From Globicatella sulfidifaciens DSM 15739 (GTDB lineage Bacteria > Bacillota > Bacilli > Lactobacillales > Aerococcaceae): a stretch of DNA of 64,000 nucleotides. Shown here piece after piece: positions 34,526 to 44,515 of the stretch. Each line of letters begins with the position of its first letter. The first letter of the stretch is position 1. A program made the translations under genes and the position numbers. The DNA lies in assembly GCF_900167405.1 (NCBI RefSeq), contig NZ_FUWO01000009.1:33279-97278 (forward strand), in the 5' to 3' direction. A model generated the notes under the pieces. It was not told where the DNA came from. It made no database searches and worked only from the letters and a program-made list of their open reading frames with translations.

Positions 34526-34684
34526 AGCAGAAGAGCGTGGATTTAATTATCCCCACCGAAGGAGCAAAACTCTCAGGTACTTATCAATAAGTAAGACTGT
34601 TAAATGACGGAACTCTGGAGAGACCATTAATTTGGCGCCGAAGGGGCAAGGCTTTGCTCAATCTCTCAGGCAAAAGGACAGAGA
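34526..34684 (+). ncRNA. Tandem glycine riboswitch
   Basis: Two aptamers lie in a row. The first has CCACCGAAGGAGCAAA and ACTCTCAGGTA with the linker GACGGAACTCTGGAGAGACC; the second has GGCGCCGAAGGGGCAAGG and ATCTCTCAGGCAAAAGGACAGAG. This is the classical tandem glycine arrangement. It precedes an alanine/glycine:cation symporter gene, and a terminator lies between. Confidence 0.97.
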
Positions 34685-34758
34685 AATTGTTTTGATGGTT
34701 TATTTGTTATACCTATTTTATTATAACATGACACCATAACAACTTCTTACCAATTCCG

Positions 34759-34782
34759 GAGTAATAGGGAAATCTATTGCTC
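34759..34782 (+). terminator. Expression-platform terminator of the glycine riboswitch
   Basis: GAGTAATAG pairs with CTATTGCTC (one G-U pair) and is followed by seven T. It lies 42 bases before the symporter start, so it probably responds to the aptamers. Confidence 0.8.
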
Positions 34783-34824
34783 TTTTTTTATTGATAATAA
34801 CATTATAAAATAGGAGTGGTATGA

Positions 34825-36198
34825 ATGGTAGTAGAATTATTTCAAATGATTGATGATTTTATTTGGGGACCTCCCCTTTTAATCTTATTAGTAGGAACAG
34901 GTATTTATTTAACTTTCGTTTTAAGAGGGATACAATTTAATCAATTATTCCATAGTTTGCGTTTAGTCTTTAAAAATGAAACAGATTCAGATGGTGATAT
35001 TTCCAGTTTTGCTGCTCTTTGTACAGCATTAGCAGGTACAGTGGGAACAGGTAATATTGTTGGCGTAGCGACTGCCATCGCTATCGGTGGACCTGGTGCT
35101 TTATTTTGGATGTGGTTTGCGGCACTGTTTGGGATGGCAACCAAATATTCAGAGGGTCTATTAGCTGTCAAATTTCGTGTTAAGGATGAACAGCAGCATG
35201 TTTCTGGCGGACCGATGTATTATATTTTAAATGGTATGGGACAAAAATATCGTCCGTTAGCGACGATGTTCGCCTTTAGTGGTATCTTAGTAGCACTTTT
35301 TGGTATTGGAACTTTCACACAAGTCAATGCCATTACAGAAGCGCTGCACAATCAATTTGCGATACCGAACTTGCTTACGGGTTTTATTTTAGCTTTGTTA
35401 GTCATGCTAATTGTCTTTGGTGGTATTACGATTATTTCAAAAGTCGCCAGCTTTATCGTCCCTTTTATGGCTTTTTTGTATATTGTAGCTTGTCTTTTTA
35501 TAATTATAGCCAATTGGCAGTTATTAGATGATAGCTTATTACTAATTATTCAATCTGCTTTCACTAAAACGGCCGCTACTGGTGGATTTGTCGGATCTAC
35601 TATGAAAGCAGCCATTCAGAACGGTATTGCTCGTGGTGTATTTTCAAACGAATCGGGATTAGGTAGTTCGCCGATTGCCAGTGCTGCCGCAAAATCAAAT
35701 TCTGCCGTTGAGCAAGGTTTAGTTTCAATGACAGGAACGTTTATCGACACGATCATTATTTGTACCTTAACAGGTATTGTCTTAATTATTACCGGTGCTT
35801 GGCAAACAGAGTTTCGTGGAGCCCTTATGACACAATATGCATTTAATGCTTATTTTAGTGAATACGGCCCCTTCATTTTGACCATTAGTTTATCTTTATT
35901 TGCCTTTACCACCATTTTAGGATGGAATTACTACGGTGAACGTTGTTTTGAATTTTTATTTGGTTTGAAATATATTCGCTATTATCATCTATTTTTTGTT
36001 TCCATGGTCTTTATCGGTTCGTTTTTAAATTTAGACTTCGTATGGATCATTGCTGATATCGTCAATGGGTTAATGGCCATTCCCAATCTTATTTCACTGA
36101 TTGCCTTATCGCCAATTATAATTAAAGAAACTCGAGCTTATTTTAAAGCAAAGCAATATAATAATGTAACTCGATTAGAACCAATAAAATATTACTAA
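34825..36198 (+). CDS. Alanine/glycine:cation symporter (AGCS family)
   Basis: A 457-aa membrane protein with about eleven segments. FAALCTALAGTVGTGNIVGVATAIAIGGPGALFWMW is the AGCS signature; NGIARGVFSNESGLGSSPIA is the second conserved segment. It moves alanine or glycine together with sodium or protons. Control by the glycine riboswitch points to glycine as the main substrate; whether it serves uptake or export depends on whether glycine turns the switch on or off. Confidence 0.93.
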   Translation: MVVELFQMIDDFIWGPPLLILLVGTGIYLTFVLRGIQFNQLFHSLRLVFKNETDSDGDISSFAALCTALAGTVGTGNIVGVATAIAIGGPGALFWMWFAALFGMATKYSEGLLAVKFRVKDEQQHVSGGPMYYILNGMGQKYRPLATMFAFSGILVALFGIGTFTQVNAITEALHNQFAIPNLLTGFILALLVMLIVFGGITIISKVASFIVPFMAFLYIVACLFIIIANWQLLDDSLLLIIQSAFTKTAATGGFVGSTMKAAIQNGIARGVFSNESGLGSSPIASAAAKSNSAVEQGLVSMTGTFIDTIIICTLTGIVLIITGAWQTEFRGALMTQYAFNAYFSEYGPFILTISLSLFAFTTILGWNYYGERCFEFLFGLKYIRYYHLFFVSMVFIGSFLNLDFVWIIADIVNGLMAIPNLISLIALSPIIIKETRAYFKAKQYNNVTRLEPIKYY

Positions 36199-36204
36199 AT
36201 AAAA

Positions 36205-36260
36205 GACGCAAACAACTCACATAACCTGCCATAGAGGTTGTGATGCAAGCTGTTTGCGTC
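36205..36260 (+). terminator. Terminator of the AGCS gene
   Basis: GACGCAAACA (36205-36214) pairs with TGTTTGCGTC (36251-36260), with further inner pairing such as ACC/GGT, and a T-rich tract follows. Confidence 0.8.
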
Positions 36261-36372
36261 AAATTTTTATATGAATTCCTAAGTCAATCGTTAAATTTTC
36301 AAGATTCGACTAGGAATCATTTTATCTTCAATGAATCAACTATTATATTAGCTACAAAGATTAGTCTCTTCT

Positions 36373-38982
36373 TTAGTTTTCTGTAACAACTGTGTCTTTA
36401 GCTTGGAAATTCAATTGATTATCAATCAAGTCGACAGTAACCAGTTGACCTGGTAAAATATCGCCTTTAATAATTAAACGAGCGAGTGGTGTTTCAATTT
36501 CTCGTGTAATAAATCTCATCAATGGGCGTGCACCATAAATTGGATCATAACCATTGCGTGCAATCCATTCAATCGCTTCTTTAGTCACAGATAAATGAAT
36601 ATCTTGATAAGCTAAACGTTCTTTTAATTGTGTCAATAGTTTTTCGACAATTGCACCCATATGATCCATTGATAATGGTGTAAACATAATGGTATCATCA
36701 ATCCGATTTAAGAACTCTGGTTTGAAGTGTGTTCTTAACAATTGTCGAACTTGGCTCGCAGTTTCTTCAGCAATTTGACCATTTTCATCCACACCTTCTA
36801 ACAATAATGGTGAACCGATATTACTTGTCATAATTAAGACGGTATTCTTAAAGTCTACTGTCCGTCCTTTTGAATCTGTTAAACGACCATCATCCAATAC
36901 TTGTAATAAAATATTAAAGACATCCGGATGGGCTTTTTCAATTTCATCTAATAAGACAATTGAGTATGGACTCCGTCTAACCGCTTCTGTTAATTGTCCC
37001 CCTTCTTCATAACCAATGTATCCTGGAGGCGCTCCAACTAAACGGCTGACCGTATGTTTTTCCATATATTCAGACATATCGATACGTACAATATGGTGTT
37101 CATCATCAAATAATACCTCCGCTAAGGCTTTCGCTAATTCAGTTTTACCAACACCTGTAGGTCCTAAGAATAAAAATGAACCAATAGGTCGATTAGGATT
37201 TTGTAAGCCTGCACGGCTTCTTAATACTGCTTCTGAGACTTTCGTCACTGCTTCATCTTGTCCAATTACTCGTTGGTGTAATGTTTCATCTAATTTTAAT
37301 AATTTTTCTCTTTCACCTTCAACTAATCGAGTAACTGGAATTCCTGTTAAACGACCGACAACCTTGGCAATTTCTTCATCAGTGACACTTTCTTGAGTTA
37401 AGCGTTCTGTTTGCCCTAATTGTTTTGCTTCCAATTCTTTTAGTTCTTTCTCAAGTGCTGGTATACGACCATGTCTTAATTCAGCAGCTTTTTCTAATTG
37501 ATAGTCCGCTTCCGCTTCTTCTAATTGACGTCTTAAATCATCAATTTCTTGACGTTTATCACGCAATTCATTCATCGCTTCTTTTTCAACTTCCCAACGC
37601 ATTTTTAATTCATTGGCTGATTCACGAAGCTCTGATAATTCTTCTTGTAAAGATTCTAAACGTTTTTTACTTGCATCATCGGTTTCTTTTTTAAGCGCTG
37701 CTTCTTCAATTTCCAATTGCATTAAACGACGATTAACAGTATCCATTTCCGTTGGCATCGAATTAATTTCAACACGAATCGTCGCACAAGCCTCATCGAC
37801 TAAGTCGATGGCTTTATCTGGTAAGAAACGATCGGTAATATATCGATTAGATAAGGTTGCTGCCGCTACTAATGCATTATCATGAATATTAACACCGTGG
37901 TGGATTTCAAAGCGTTCTTTTAGTCCACGTAAAATACTAATGGTGTCTTCCACTGTTGGTTCTTGGACTAAAACTCTTTGGAAACGACGTTCTAATGCTT
38001 TGTCTTTTTCAATGTTTTCACGATACTCATCTAAAGTGGTAGCACCGATACAATGGATTTCACCACGAGCTAACATTGGTTTTAGTATATTGCCGGCATC
38101 CATTGCTCCTTCAGATTTACCTGCCCCAACAATCGTATGGATTTCATCAATGAAAAGTATAATGTTACCCTCTGATTTCGTGACTTCTTTTAATACTGCT
38201 TTTAATCGTTCTTCGAACTCGCCACGATATTTTGCACCAGCAATTAATGAACCCATGTCTAATGAGTAAACTTGTTTTCCTTTTAAATTATCTGGTACAT
38301 CTTTACGTACAATACGATGGGCTAATCCTTCAACAATCGCTGTTTTACCAACACCTGGTTCACCGATTAATACCGGATTATTTTTAGTCTTTCTTGATAA
38401 AATTCGTATCACATCACGGATTTCTTCATCACGACCAATTACTGGATCTAATTTATTTTGTTTTACCGCCTCATTTAAATTAGTGGAATATTTTTCTAAA
38501 GATTCATATGTTTGTTCTTGGTTTTGTGAAGTCACAGACTCGCCTCCTCTTAAATTATCAATTCTTGTTTTCATCTTAGCTTCAGTGACATTGTTTGAAA
38601 TTAAATATTCAGTTAATGGATTGTTTTTTTGGTCAAATAGTGCTAACACTACCATTTCAGTCGATAAATATTGATCTTGTTGTTCCTGTGCTAATTGATT
38701 TGCTTTTTGGAATAACATCGATAAGCGTTGACTAATTTGCTGTCCATACTGAATATTACTTCCTGTTATCGACGGCAACTTATCAATTTCCTGTTCGATT
38801 TTTCTTTGGAAATCATCCATATTTAATTGGAATTCATGGTATAAATTATAAGCAAAACTATCGGGTTGAACAAAAATGCGCCATAAATGTGGAATATCAA
38901 TTTCTTGATGTTTTCTTGTCATCGCAATTTGTTGTGCTTGTGCCAAAGCTTCTTGCATGGCTGTTGTCATTTTTTCAATCAT
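36373..38982 (-). CDS. clpB: ATP-dependent disaggregase ClpB
   Basis: An 869-aa AAA+ chaperone. It has the N-terminal Clp domain, a first ATPase (GEPGVGKT near 210), the long coiled-coil middle domain (about 400-530) and a second ATPase (GPTGVGKT near 610) with [31 protein letters not shown]. The middle domain marks ClpB rather than ClpC or ClpE. It rescues aggregated proteins together with DnaK. Two CtsR boxes flank its promoter, so it belongs to the heat-shock regulon. Confidence 0.97.
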   Translation of the reverse strand: MIEKMTTAMQEALAQAQQIAMTRKHQEIDIPHLWRIFVQPDSFAYNLYHEFQLNMDDFQRKIEQEIDKLPSITGSNIQYGQQISQRLSMLFQKANQLAQEQQDQYLSTEMVVLALFDQKNNPLTEYLISNNVTEAKMKTRIDNLRGGESVTSQNQEQTYESLEKYSTNLNEAVKQNKLDPVIGRDEEIRDVIRILSRKTKNNPVLIGEPGVGKTAIVEGLAHRIVRKDVPDNLKGKQVYSLDMGSLIAGAKYRGEFEERLKAVLKEVTKSEGNIILFIDEIHTIVGAGKSEGAMDAGNILKPMLARGEIHCIGATTLDEYRENIEKDKALERRFQRVLVQEPTVEDTISILRGLKERFEIHHGVNIHDNALVAAATLSNRYITDRFLPDKAIDLVDEACATIRVEINSMPTEMDTVNRRLMQLEIEEAALKKETDDASKKRLESLQEELSELRESANELKMRWEVEKEAMNELRDKRQEIDDLRRQLEEAEADYQLEKAAELRHGRIPALEKELKELEAKQLGQTERLTQESVTDEEIAKVVGRLTGIPVTRLVEGEREKLLKLDETLHQRVIGQDEAVTKVSEAVLRSRAGLQNPNRPIGSFLFLGPTGVGKTELAKALAEVLFDDEHHIVRIDMSEYMEKHTVSRLVGAPPGYIGYEEGGQLTEAVRRSPYSIVLLDEIEKAHPDVFNILLQVLDDGRLTDSKGRTVDFKNTVLIMTSNIGSPLLLEGVDENGQIAEETASQVRQLLRTHFKPEFLNRIDDTIMFTPLSMDHMGAIVEKLLTQLKERLAYQDIHLSVTKEAIEWIARNGYDPIYGARPLMRFITREIETPLARLIIKGDILPGQLVTVDLIDNQLNFQAKDTVVTEN

Positions 38983-38998
38983 TCAATAACACCCCTTT

Positions 38999-39110
38999 GG
39001 TCAAATATAGTCAGTAAATTTTTCCTATAAAAGTAGCTCTCTTTAAGAGCTTAATTATATTATATACCTTTGGTTAAGAAAGGTCAAGGATTTTTTGACC
39101 ATTTTTGACT
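38999..39110 (-). promoter_or_regulatory. clpB promoter with two CtsR operators
   Basis: On the minus strand TTGACC (39082-39087), a 17-base spacer and TATAAT (39059-39064). AGTCAAAAATGGTCAAA (39094-39110) is a perfect CtsR heptad repeat just upstream of the -35 region. A second near-perfect box, GGTCAAATATAGTCAGT (38999-39015, plus strand), lies between the transcription start and the start codon. Confidence 0.9.
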
Positions 39111-39130
39111 ATAATTTTAGATAAAAAAAA

Positions 39131-39168
39131 GGACAAAAGTAGTCATGAACTGACCTAACCTTTTGTCC
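39131..39168 (-). terminator. Terminator of the nucleoside ABC operon
   Basis: GGACAAAAG pairs with CTTTTGTCC around a 20-base loop; the minus-strand transcript then enters a U run (plus-strand A at 39123-39130). It follows the last permease gene of the operon. Confidence 0.8.
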
Positions 39169-39184
39169 ACTTATTTAAAAGATA

Positions 39185-40138
39185 TTATTTAGATTTAATA
39201 TAAGTCGTACCATTAGCTGCTGGTCCTTTAGAGTTTCCAACAAACCCAACTAATACAAAGATGGTGATGACATAAGGCGCAATTTGTAAATAAACTGAAG
39301 GTATGTTTTTAATAAATGGTATTTGTGAACCTACTACCGCTAAACTTTGAGCAAAACCAAAGAAAATAGCGGCCAACATCGCACCAATAGGATTCCATTT
39401 ACCAAAAATCATTGCTGCCATTGACATGAAACCTTGTCCAGTAATCGTCGTAATAGCGAATTGTGAGTTAATTGATTGTGCCATAATCGCTCCACCTAAA
39501 CCACCCATTAAACCAGATAACAAGACGCCTAGATAACGCATTTTGTATACATTAATACCTAAAGTATCAGCTGCTTGAGGATGTTCCCCAACAGAACGTA
39601 ATCTTAAACCAAAACTCGTTTTAAAGACAATAAACCAACAAATAATCGCTACAACAATCCCAACAAACGCTGGTTGAGAAGTTTGACTAAAGAAAATTTT
39701 TCCAACAACTGGAATTTTTGAAAGAAGAGGTACACTCCAATAACCAAATTTTTGTTTAATAAATTCTGTTTGTCCAGCGCCATCAAACATAACACGGGTC
39801 AAGAAAACACCTAAAGATGGTGCTACTAAGTTCAATACAGTACCGGAAATAATATGATCAGCGCGTAAAGAAACCGTTGCGACCGCATGAATAGATGAGA
39901 ATAATACACCAATTAAACCACCAAACAAAGTAGCAATCCAAGGTGTCCAACTTCCAAAAGTTTGAGCAAACTGAAGGTTAAAGATAATCGCACTAAACGC
40001 ACCCATTACCATAATTCCTTCTAAACCAACGTTGACAATCCCACTACGTTCCGAGAAAACGCCACCTAAAGCTGTATAAATTAGAGGTGCTGAATAAACA
40101 AGAGTGGACGAAACAATTAATGCTAACATATTTACCAT
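39185..40138 (-). CDS. Nucleoside ABC transporter permease, second subunit
   Basis: A 317-aa permease with about nine membrane segments, of the BPD_transp_2 family. FSERSGIVNVGLEGIMVMGAFSA is conserved in the NupC/YufQ-type subunit of BMP-family nucleoside transporters. It lies 13 bases after the first permease gene in the same operon. Confidence 0.9.
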   Translation of the reverse strand: MVNMLALIVSSTLVYSAPLIYTALGGVFSERSGIVNVGLEGIMVMGAFSAIIFNLQFAQTFGSWTPWIATLFGGLIGVLFSSIHAVATVSLRADHIISGTVLNLVAPSLGVFLTRVMFDGAGQTEFIKQKFGYWSVPLLSKIPVVGKIFFSQTSQPAFVGIVVAIICWFIVFKTSFGLRLRSVGEHPQAADTLGINVYKMRYLGVLLSGLMGGLGGAIMAQSINSQFAITTITGQGFMSMAAMIFGKWNPIGAMLAAIFFGFAQSLAVVGSQIPFIKNIPSVYLQIAPYVITIFVLVGFVGNSKGPAANGTTYIKSK

Positions 40139-40151
40139 GCTACTCTACCCC

Positions 40152-41198
40152 CTAATTATTTGTTTTCTTACGATCTAAGAAGAACGTAATGATATATTGT
40201 GAACCGATAAAGAAGATGATGGATGCAATTGCGATATTAACAATTTCTGATGGTACTTTGGCAGCTAATGGCATTAACGTACCTCCTGTTTTTAATCCAC
40301 CGAATAAAATGGCAGCAAATAAAGTTCCTATAGGGTGGTTGCCCCCTAATAATGAAACGGCCATCCCATCAAATCCTATAGCGGGTGCTACACCGTTCAT
40401 CAAGAAGATATTACGGAACTCACCTAAACCGTTCATTACTCCCCCTAAACCAGCTAAACCACCTGATATTACCATTGCTAAGATAATATTACGTTTCGCA
40501 TTCATCCCAGCATATTGAGCGGCAAAACGGTTTTTACCAACTGTCTTTAATTCGAAACCTAAAGTCGTTCTTTCCATAAAAATCCAAACTAGAATAACAG
40601 CAACAACGGCTAAGAAAATCCCTGTATGCAAGGTTGATCCTTTTGTTAATTCACTTAACCAAGGTGCACGTAATGTGGCATTGTCACCAATTTGAGGCGT
40701 TACATCCCCTTTATTAGTTAACACGTTTCGTACCAAATAGTCACTAATATAAACAGAAATATAGTTTAACATAATAGTCACAATAACTTCACTCGTATTA
40801 AAGTAAGCTTTTAATACCCCGGCAATCGCAGCCCAAAACGCACCTGCAATCATTCCGGCAATAATGGCTAATGGTAAGACAATCACTCTAGGTGCATCCG
40901 GTAAGGCTAAAGCCACCCAAATAGAAGCTAACCATCCAGCTAGTGCTTGACCAGAAAGACCAATATTAAAGAATCCTGCTGTATAGGCTACTGAAAAACC
41001 TAACCCGGTAAATATTAAGGGAGTGGCTGCTCTTAATGATTGTCCAATATTAAAGGGTGAACCCGCTGCACCCGTCCAAAGTGCTTTATAACCAGCAATC
41101 GCATCAAATTTGAAAGCCCACATGATTAACGCTCCAAAGAAAAGTCCAATGAAGACAGTTAATATGGGAACTAAAATACTTCTAAACTGTTTGTTCAT
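40152..41198 (-). CDS. Nucleoside ABC transporter permease, first subunit
   Basis: A 348-aa permease. FNIGLSGQALAGWLASIWVAL and GFDGMAVSLLGGNHPIGTLFAAILFGGLKTGG match the NupB/YufP type. It overlaps the end of the ATPase gene by 17 bases, which indicates coupled translation. It forms the channel with the next gene product. Confidence 0.9.
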   Translation of the reverse strand: MNKQFRSILVPILTVFIGLFFGALIMWAFKFDAIAGYKALWTGAAGSPFNIGQSLRAATPLIFTGLGFSVAYTAGFFNIGLSGQALAGWLASIWVALALPDAPRVIVLPLAIIAGMIAGAFWAAIAGVLKAYFNTSEVIVTIMLNYISVYISDYLVRNVLTNKGDVTPQIGDNATLRAPWLSELTKGSTLHTGIFLAVVAVILVWIFMERTTLGFELKTVGKNRFAAQYAGMNAKRNIILAMVISGGLAGLGGVMNGLGEFRNIFLMNGVAPAIGFDGMAVSLLGGNHPIGTLFAAILFGGLKTGGTLMPLAAKVPSEIVNIAIASIIFFIGSQYIITFFLDRKKTNN

Positions 41199-42756
41199 TG
41201 TTTACACCGCCTTCTTCACGCAATCTTAATACTTCATCATAGCTTGTTCCTGCCATCATTAAACCAATCTCTTGTTCATTTGTCTCGTTCGCATTTAAAG
41301 TAGCGATAATTTTACCATCATACATGACAATAATGCGATCTGAAACATTTAAAATTTCATCTAATTCAAAACTCATTAACAAAACAGCTTTATTTTGATC
41401 ACGTTGTTGGATTAATGCTTTATGAATATATTCAATCGCCCCTACGTCTAATCCACGCGTTGGATTGGCGGCAATGAGTAAATCCGGTTTTAAATCTAAT
41501 TCACGAGCAATAATTGCTTTTTGTTGGTTTCCACCTGATAAGGCACGAGCTGGAACTTTTTCAGAAGCCGCACGAACATCATATACTTTCATTAAACGCA
41601 ATGCTTTTTGATTGATTTCTTTAAAGTTTAAGAAGCCGCCTTGTGAATAAGGTTTTTTATAATATTCTTGTAACACGAAATTATCTTCTAATTTTGTTTC
41701 TAAAGAGAGGCCGTACTTATGACGGTCTTCAGGAATATGAGCCATGCCCATCTCAGTAATTTCACGGGTTGATTTATTGTTAATTTCTTCCCCTTTAAAA
41801 TGAACTGCTCCAGAATCAATTGGCATTAATCCAGTTAAAGCTAACACAAGTTCTGTTTGCCCATTGCCATCAATACCGGCAATTCCGACAATTTCTCCTT
41901 TACGGACAGTGAAAGATAAATTACGAACGGCATCTAAACCTCGCTCATTTTTCACCACTAAGTTTTCAACTGCTAGCATCACTTCGCTAGGATTAGCTTC
42001 AGTTTTTTCAGTTCTAAAATTAACTGAACGGCCTACCATCATATCCGCTAGTTCTTTAGAAGTCGTTGTGGCTACATCGACAGTATCAATTGATTCACCA
42101 CGACGAATTACTGTACAACGATCGGCTACTTTTTTAATTTCATCTAATTTATGGGTAATAATAATGATTGACTTACCTTCATCAGCTAAAGATCTTAAAG
42201 TTAACATCAGATCATCAATTTCTTGCGGTGTTAATACAGCTGTTGGTTCGTCAAAAATTAGAATATCTGCACCACGATATAATGTTTTAATAATTTCTGC
42301 ACGTTGTTGCATCCCCACACTAATGGTTTCTACTTTAGCGTCAGGATCAATTGACAAACCATAACGTTTCGATAACTCTAAAATTTCTTCTTTTGCAGAT
42401 TGCTTATCAATAATTCCAAATTTTTGGGGTTCACTACCAAGGATAATATTTTCAATAATTGAGAAGTCTTCAATTAACATGAAATGTTGGTGAACCATTC
42501 CGATTCCTAATCGATTAGCCGTTGTTGGATCGACAATCTCAACGGGTTTATTATGCATGTATATTTGACCGGATGTTGGTTGTAACAAACCGCTCAACAT
42601 ATTCATTAATGTTGACTTACCAGCACCATTTTCACCTAATAACGCATGAATTTCACCTTTACGCAATTCTAAATTAATATTTTTATTTGCATAAAAGTCA
42701 CCAAATTGTTTGGTAATGTCACGCATCTCAATAACTGGATAGTTAACTTCAGTCAT
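41182..42756 (-). CDS. Nucleoside ABC transporter ATP-binding protein (double ATPase)
   Basis: A 524-aa protein with two ABC domains. The first has GENGAGKST, the signature variant TISVGMQQRAEIIKTL, and LIFDEPTAVLTPQE. The second has GIDGNGQTE in place of a full Walker A, LSGGNQQKAIIARE, and an Asn-containing Walker B region (LIAANPTRGLDVG). This asymmetric layout is usual for the NupA/RbsA class. It lies after the BMP-family binding protein gene, separated by a partial terminator. Confidence 0.92.
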   Translation of the reverse strand: MTEVNYPVIEMRDITKQFGDFYANKNINLELRKGEIHALLGENGAGKSTLMNMLSGLLQPTSGQIYMHNKPVEIVDPTTANRLGIGMVHQHFMLIEDFSIIENIILGSEPQKFGIIDKQSAKEEILELSKRYGLSIDPDAKVETISVGMQQRAEIIKTLYRGADILIFDEPTAVLTPQEIDDLMLTLRSLADEGKSIIIITHKLDEIKKVADRCTVIRRGESIDTVDVATTTSKELADMMVGRSVNFRTEKTEANPSEVMLAVENLVVKNERGLDAVRNLSFTVRKGEIVGIAGIDGNGQTELVLALTGLMPIDSGAVHFKGEEINNKSTREITEMGMAHIPEDRHKYGLSLETKLEDNFVLQEYYKKPYSQGGFLNFKEINQKALRLMKVYDVRAASEKVPARALSGGNQQKAIIARELDLKPDLLIAANPTRGLDVGAIEYIHKALIQQRDQNKAVLLMSFELDEILNVSDRIIVMYDGKIIATLNANETNEQEIGLMMAGTSYDEVLRLREEGGVNNEQTV

Positions 42757-42852
42757 TTGGCAACCTCACTTTCTGATAGTAATAATAATTTACATCATCT
42801 ATATTTTAATATAATTATTAAATAATGGCTATACTTTTTATGAAAAAATAAA

Positions 42853-42872
42853 GGGCATTCGATTGAATGCCC
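42853..42872 (-). terminator. Partial terminator between the binding protein and the ATPase genes
   Basis: GGGCATTC pairs with GAATGCCC over a four-base loop and is followed on the minus strand by a U-rich run. No separate promoter is obvious for the ATPase gene, so the hairpin probably lowers its expression relative to the binding protein. Confidence 0.8.
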
Positions 42873-42940
42873 TACTGTTTAACTATGAATAAATTAAAAA
42901 TTATTCAGCAGTTGTGTCTTAAATGGCTGTTTTCTTCTGA

Positions 42941-44080
42941 TTACTCAGCAGATTCTTCAGTTTCTTCTTCAGCTGTTTCTTCTGAATCTTCAGCTGCAGT
43001 TTCTTCTTCAGTCGCTTCTTCTGCATCTTCAGATTCTGTATCATCAGTAGATTCTACTTCTTGTCCTGGTGCTTCTGGAACTTTAATGTCGCCAGCGATA
43101 ATTTTATCTGAATACTCTTTAACTGCTGCTAAAACTTCTTCTGATAATTGACCATCTGTTAAACCAACACCACCGTCTTCTAAACCGTAAACTTTATTAC
43201 CAGCTTCGAAATTACCAGCTTTTGTTTGCTCAGCAAATGATTTAACTGCTGCACCAACTTGTTTTAAGGTTGATGTTAATGTTAAATGACGTTCTTCACC
43301 ATCAATTTCAACAATACCTTCAGCTTCTTGGTCACGGTCAACACCGATTACATAGATTTCACGTGAAGGATCTGCTGTTACAATATCTTTAGCTTCTGAG
43401 AACACACCATTACCAGTATCTCCTGAAGCGTGGAAGATAATATCAACGTCGTTCGCGTACATCGCTGCTGCAATTTGTTTACCTTTAGCAGCATCACCGA
43501 AGCTACCTGCATATTCGATAACAACTTCAACATCTGGGTTAACGGCTTCAACACCAGCTACAAAACCAGCTTCAAAGCGGTCGATTACGAACCCTTCTTG
43601 TCCACCTACGAAACCAACTTTATTAGTCTTAGTTGTCATTGCTGCTGCAACACCTGCTAAGAATGATGCTTCGTGGTCTTTAAATGTTAATGATGCAACG
43701 TTTGGTAAGTCAATTACTGAGTCAACAATTGCGAAATGTTTTTCTGGTTGCTGTTCAGCCATTTCTCTCATTGCAGTTTCTAATTTGAATCCAATACCAA
43801 AAATTAAGTCAAAGTTAGATTGAACAGCTGTATTTAAATGTGTTACGAAATCTGAATCACTATTTGATTGTAAATATTCGTAACCATTCACACCACGTTC
43901 TAATCCGTTAGCTTCACCAAACTCAACCATACCTTCCCATGCACTTTGGTTGAATGAACCATCGTCCACCCCACCGATATCAGTTATCATCACTGTTGAG
44001 AAATCTTCCTCTGCTAAAACTGGTGTAGCAAAAGATGCTACTAATAATGCTGACGATGCTAAACTTACAAATTTTTTCAT
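42941..44080 (-). CDS. BMP-family nucleoside-binding protein with acidic tail
   Basis: A 379-aa secreted binding protein. ITDIGGVDDGSFNQSAWEG is the start of the BMP/PnrA family, and FHASGDTGNGVF and GVDRDQEAE are nucleoside-site motifs. The signal peptide ends VLA at residues 21-23 and there is no lipobox Cys, although relatives are lipoproteins. The last 40 residues are almost only Glu, Thr, Ser, Asp and Ala. The ATG at 44080 follows GGAGGG. It is the first gene of the transporter operon. Confidence 0.92.
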   Translation of the reverse strand: MKKFVSLASSALLVASFATPVLAEEDFSTVMITDIGGVDDGSFNQSAWEGMVEFGEANGLERGVNGYEYLQSNSDSDFVTHLNTAVQSNFDLIFGIGFKLETAMREMAEQQPEKHFAIVDSVIDLPNVASLTFKDHEASFLAGVAAAMTTKTNKVGFVGGQEGFVIDRFEAGFVAGVEAVNPDVEVVIEYAGSFGDAAKGKQIAAAMYANDVDIIFHASGDTGNGVFSEAKDIVTADPSREIYVIGVDRDQEAEGIVEIDGEERHLTLTSTLKQVGAAVKSFAEQTKAGNFEAGNKVYGLEDGGVGLTDGQLSEEVLAAVKEYSDKIIAGDIKVPEAPGQEVESTDDTESEDAEEATEEETAAEDSEETAEEETEESAE

Positions 44081-44127
44081 CGAATCCCTCCAAAAGATTG
44101 TGTTATCGAAACCTTGTTTCACTCTTC

Positions 44128-44156
44128 ATTATAATTGATACCTTCTATAATTGCAA
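44128..44156 (-). promoter_or_regulatory. Promoter of the nucleoside ABC operon
   Basis: TTGCAA (44151-44156), a 17-base spacer and TATAAT (44128-44133) on the minus strand, 48 bases before the start codon. Confidence 0.75.
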
Positions 44157-44355
44157 CAAAAAATTAATTTTGAAAACGATTAAAGACGAACTTTGTTTTT
44201 GCTGTTTTTTATATTCAGTTAAAATAACGAATGAAAAACGAATGTTTTTATTTAAATTGATAGGTATTATAACTTTTTCTTGACAATGCATCCTATCTTT
44301 GGATAAAAAATGATAATTTTTTTACTGAGATTCTTTAGCTGTCCAAAAACAAAAA

Positions 44356-44397
44356 AGAGATTAGGCAGAAACATTAATCATTTCTTTCCTAATCTCT
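44356..44397 (-). terminator. Terminator after pepT
   Basis: AGAGATTAGG pairs with CCTAATCTCT, with GAAA/TTTC inside; on the minus strand a U run follows (plus-strand A at 44351-44355). It lies about 120 bases after the pepT stop. The rest of the 435-base gap up to the BMP-family gene shows no gene. Confidence 0.75.
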
Positions 44398-44515
44398 ATA
44401 AATCTGGATGTAAAGAGTGGAAATTTAAAGCAACTATGCGTAATTTATCAGTCATCTATCTGAAGTTTAATAAATGACATCATTTAACCTAAAATACCAC
44501 TCATTATAAGCTTTT

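Noticed and set aside
41182..42756. Degenerate Walker motifs in the second half of the nucleoside ATPase as a mutation
   Set aside because: Asymmetric double ATPases of the RbsA/NupA class normally show this pattern.
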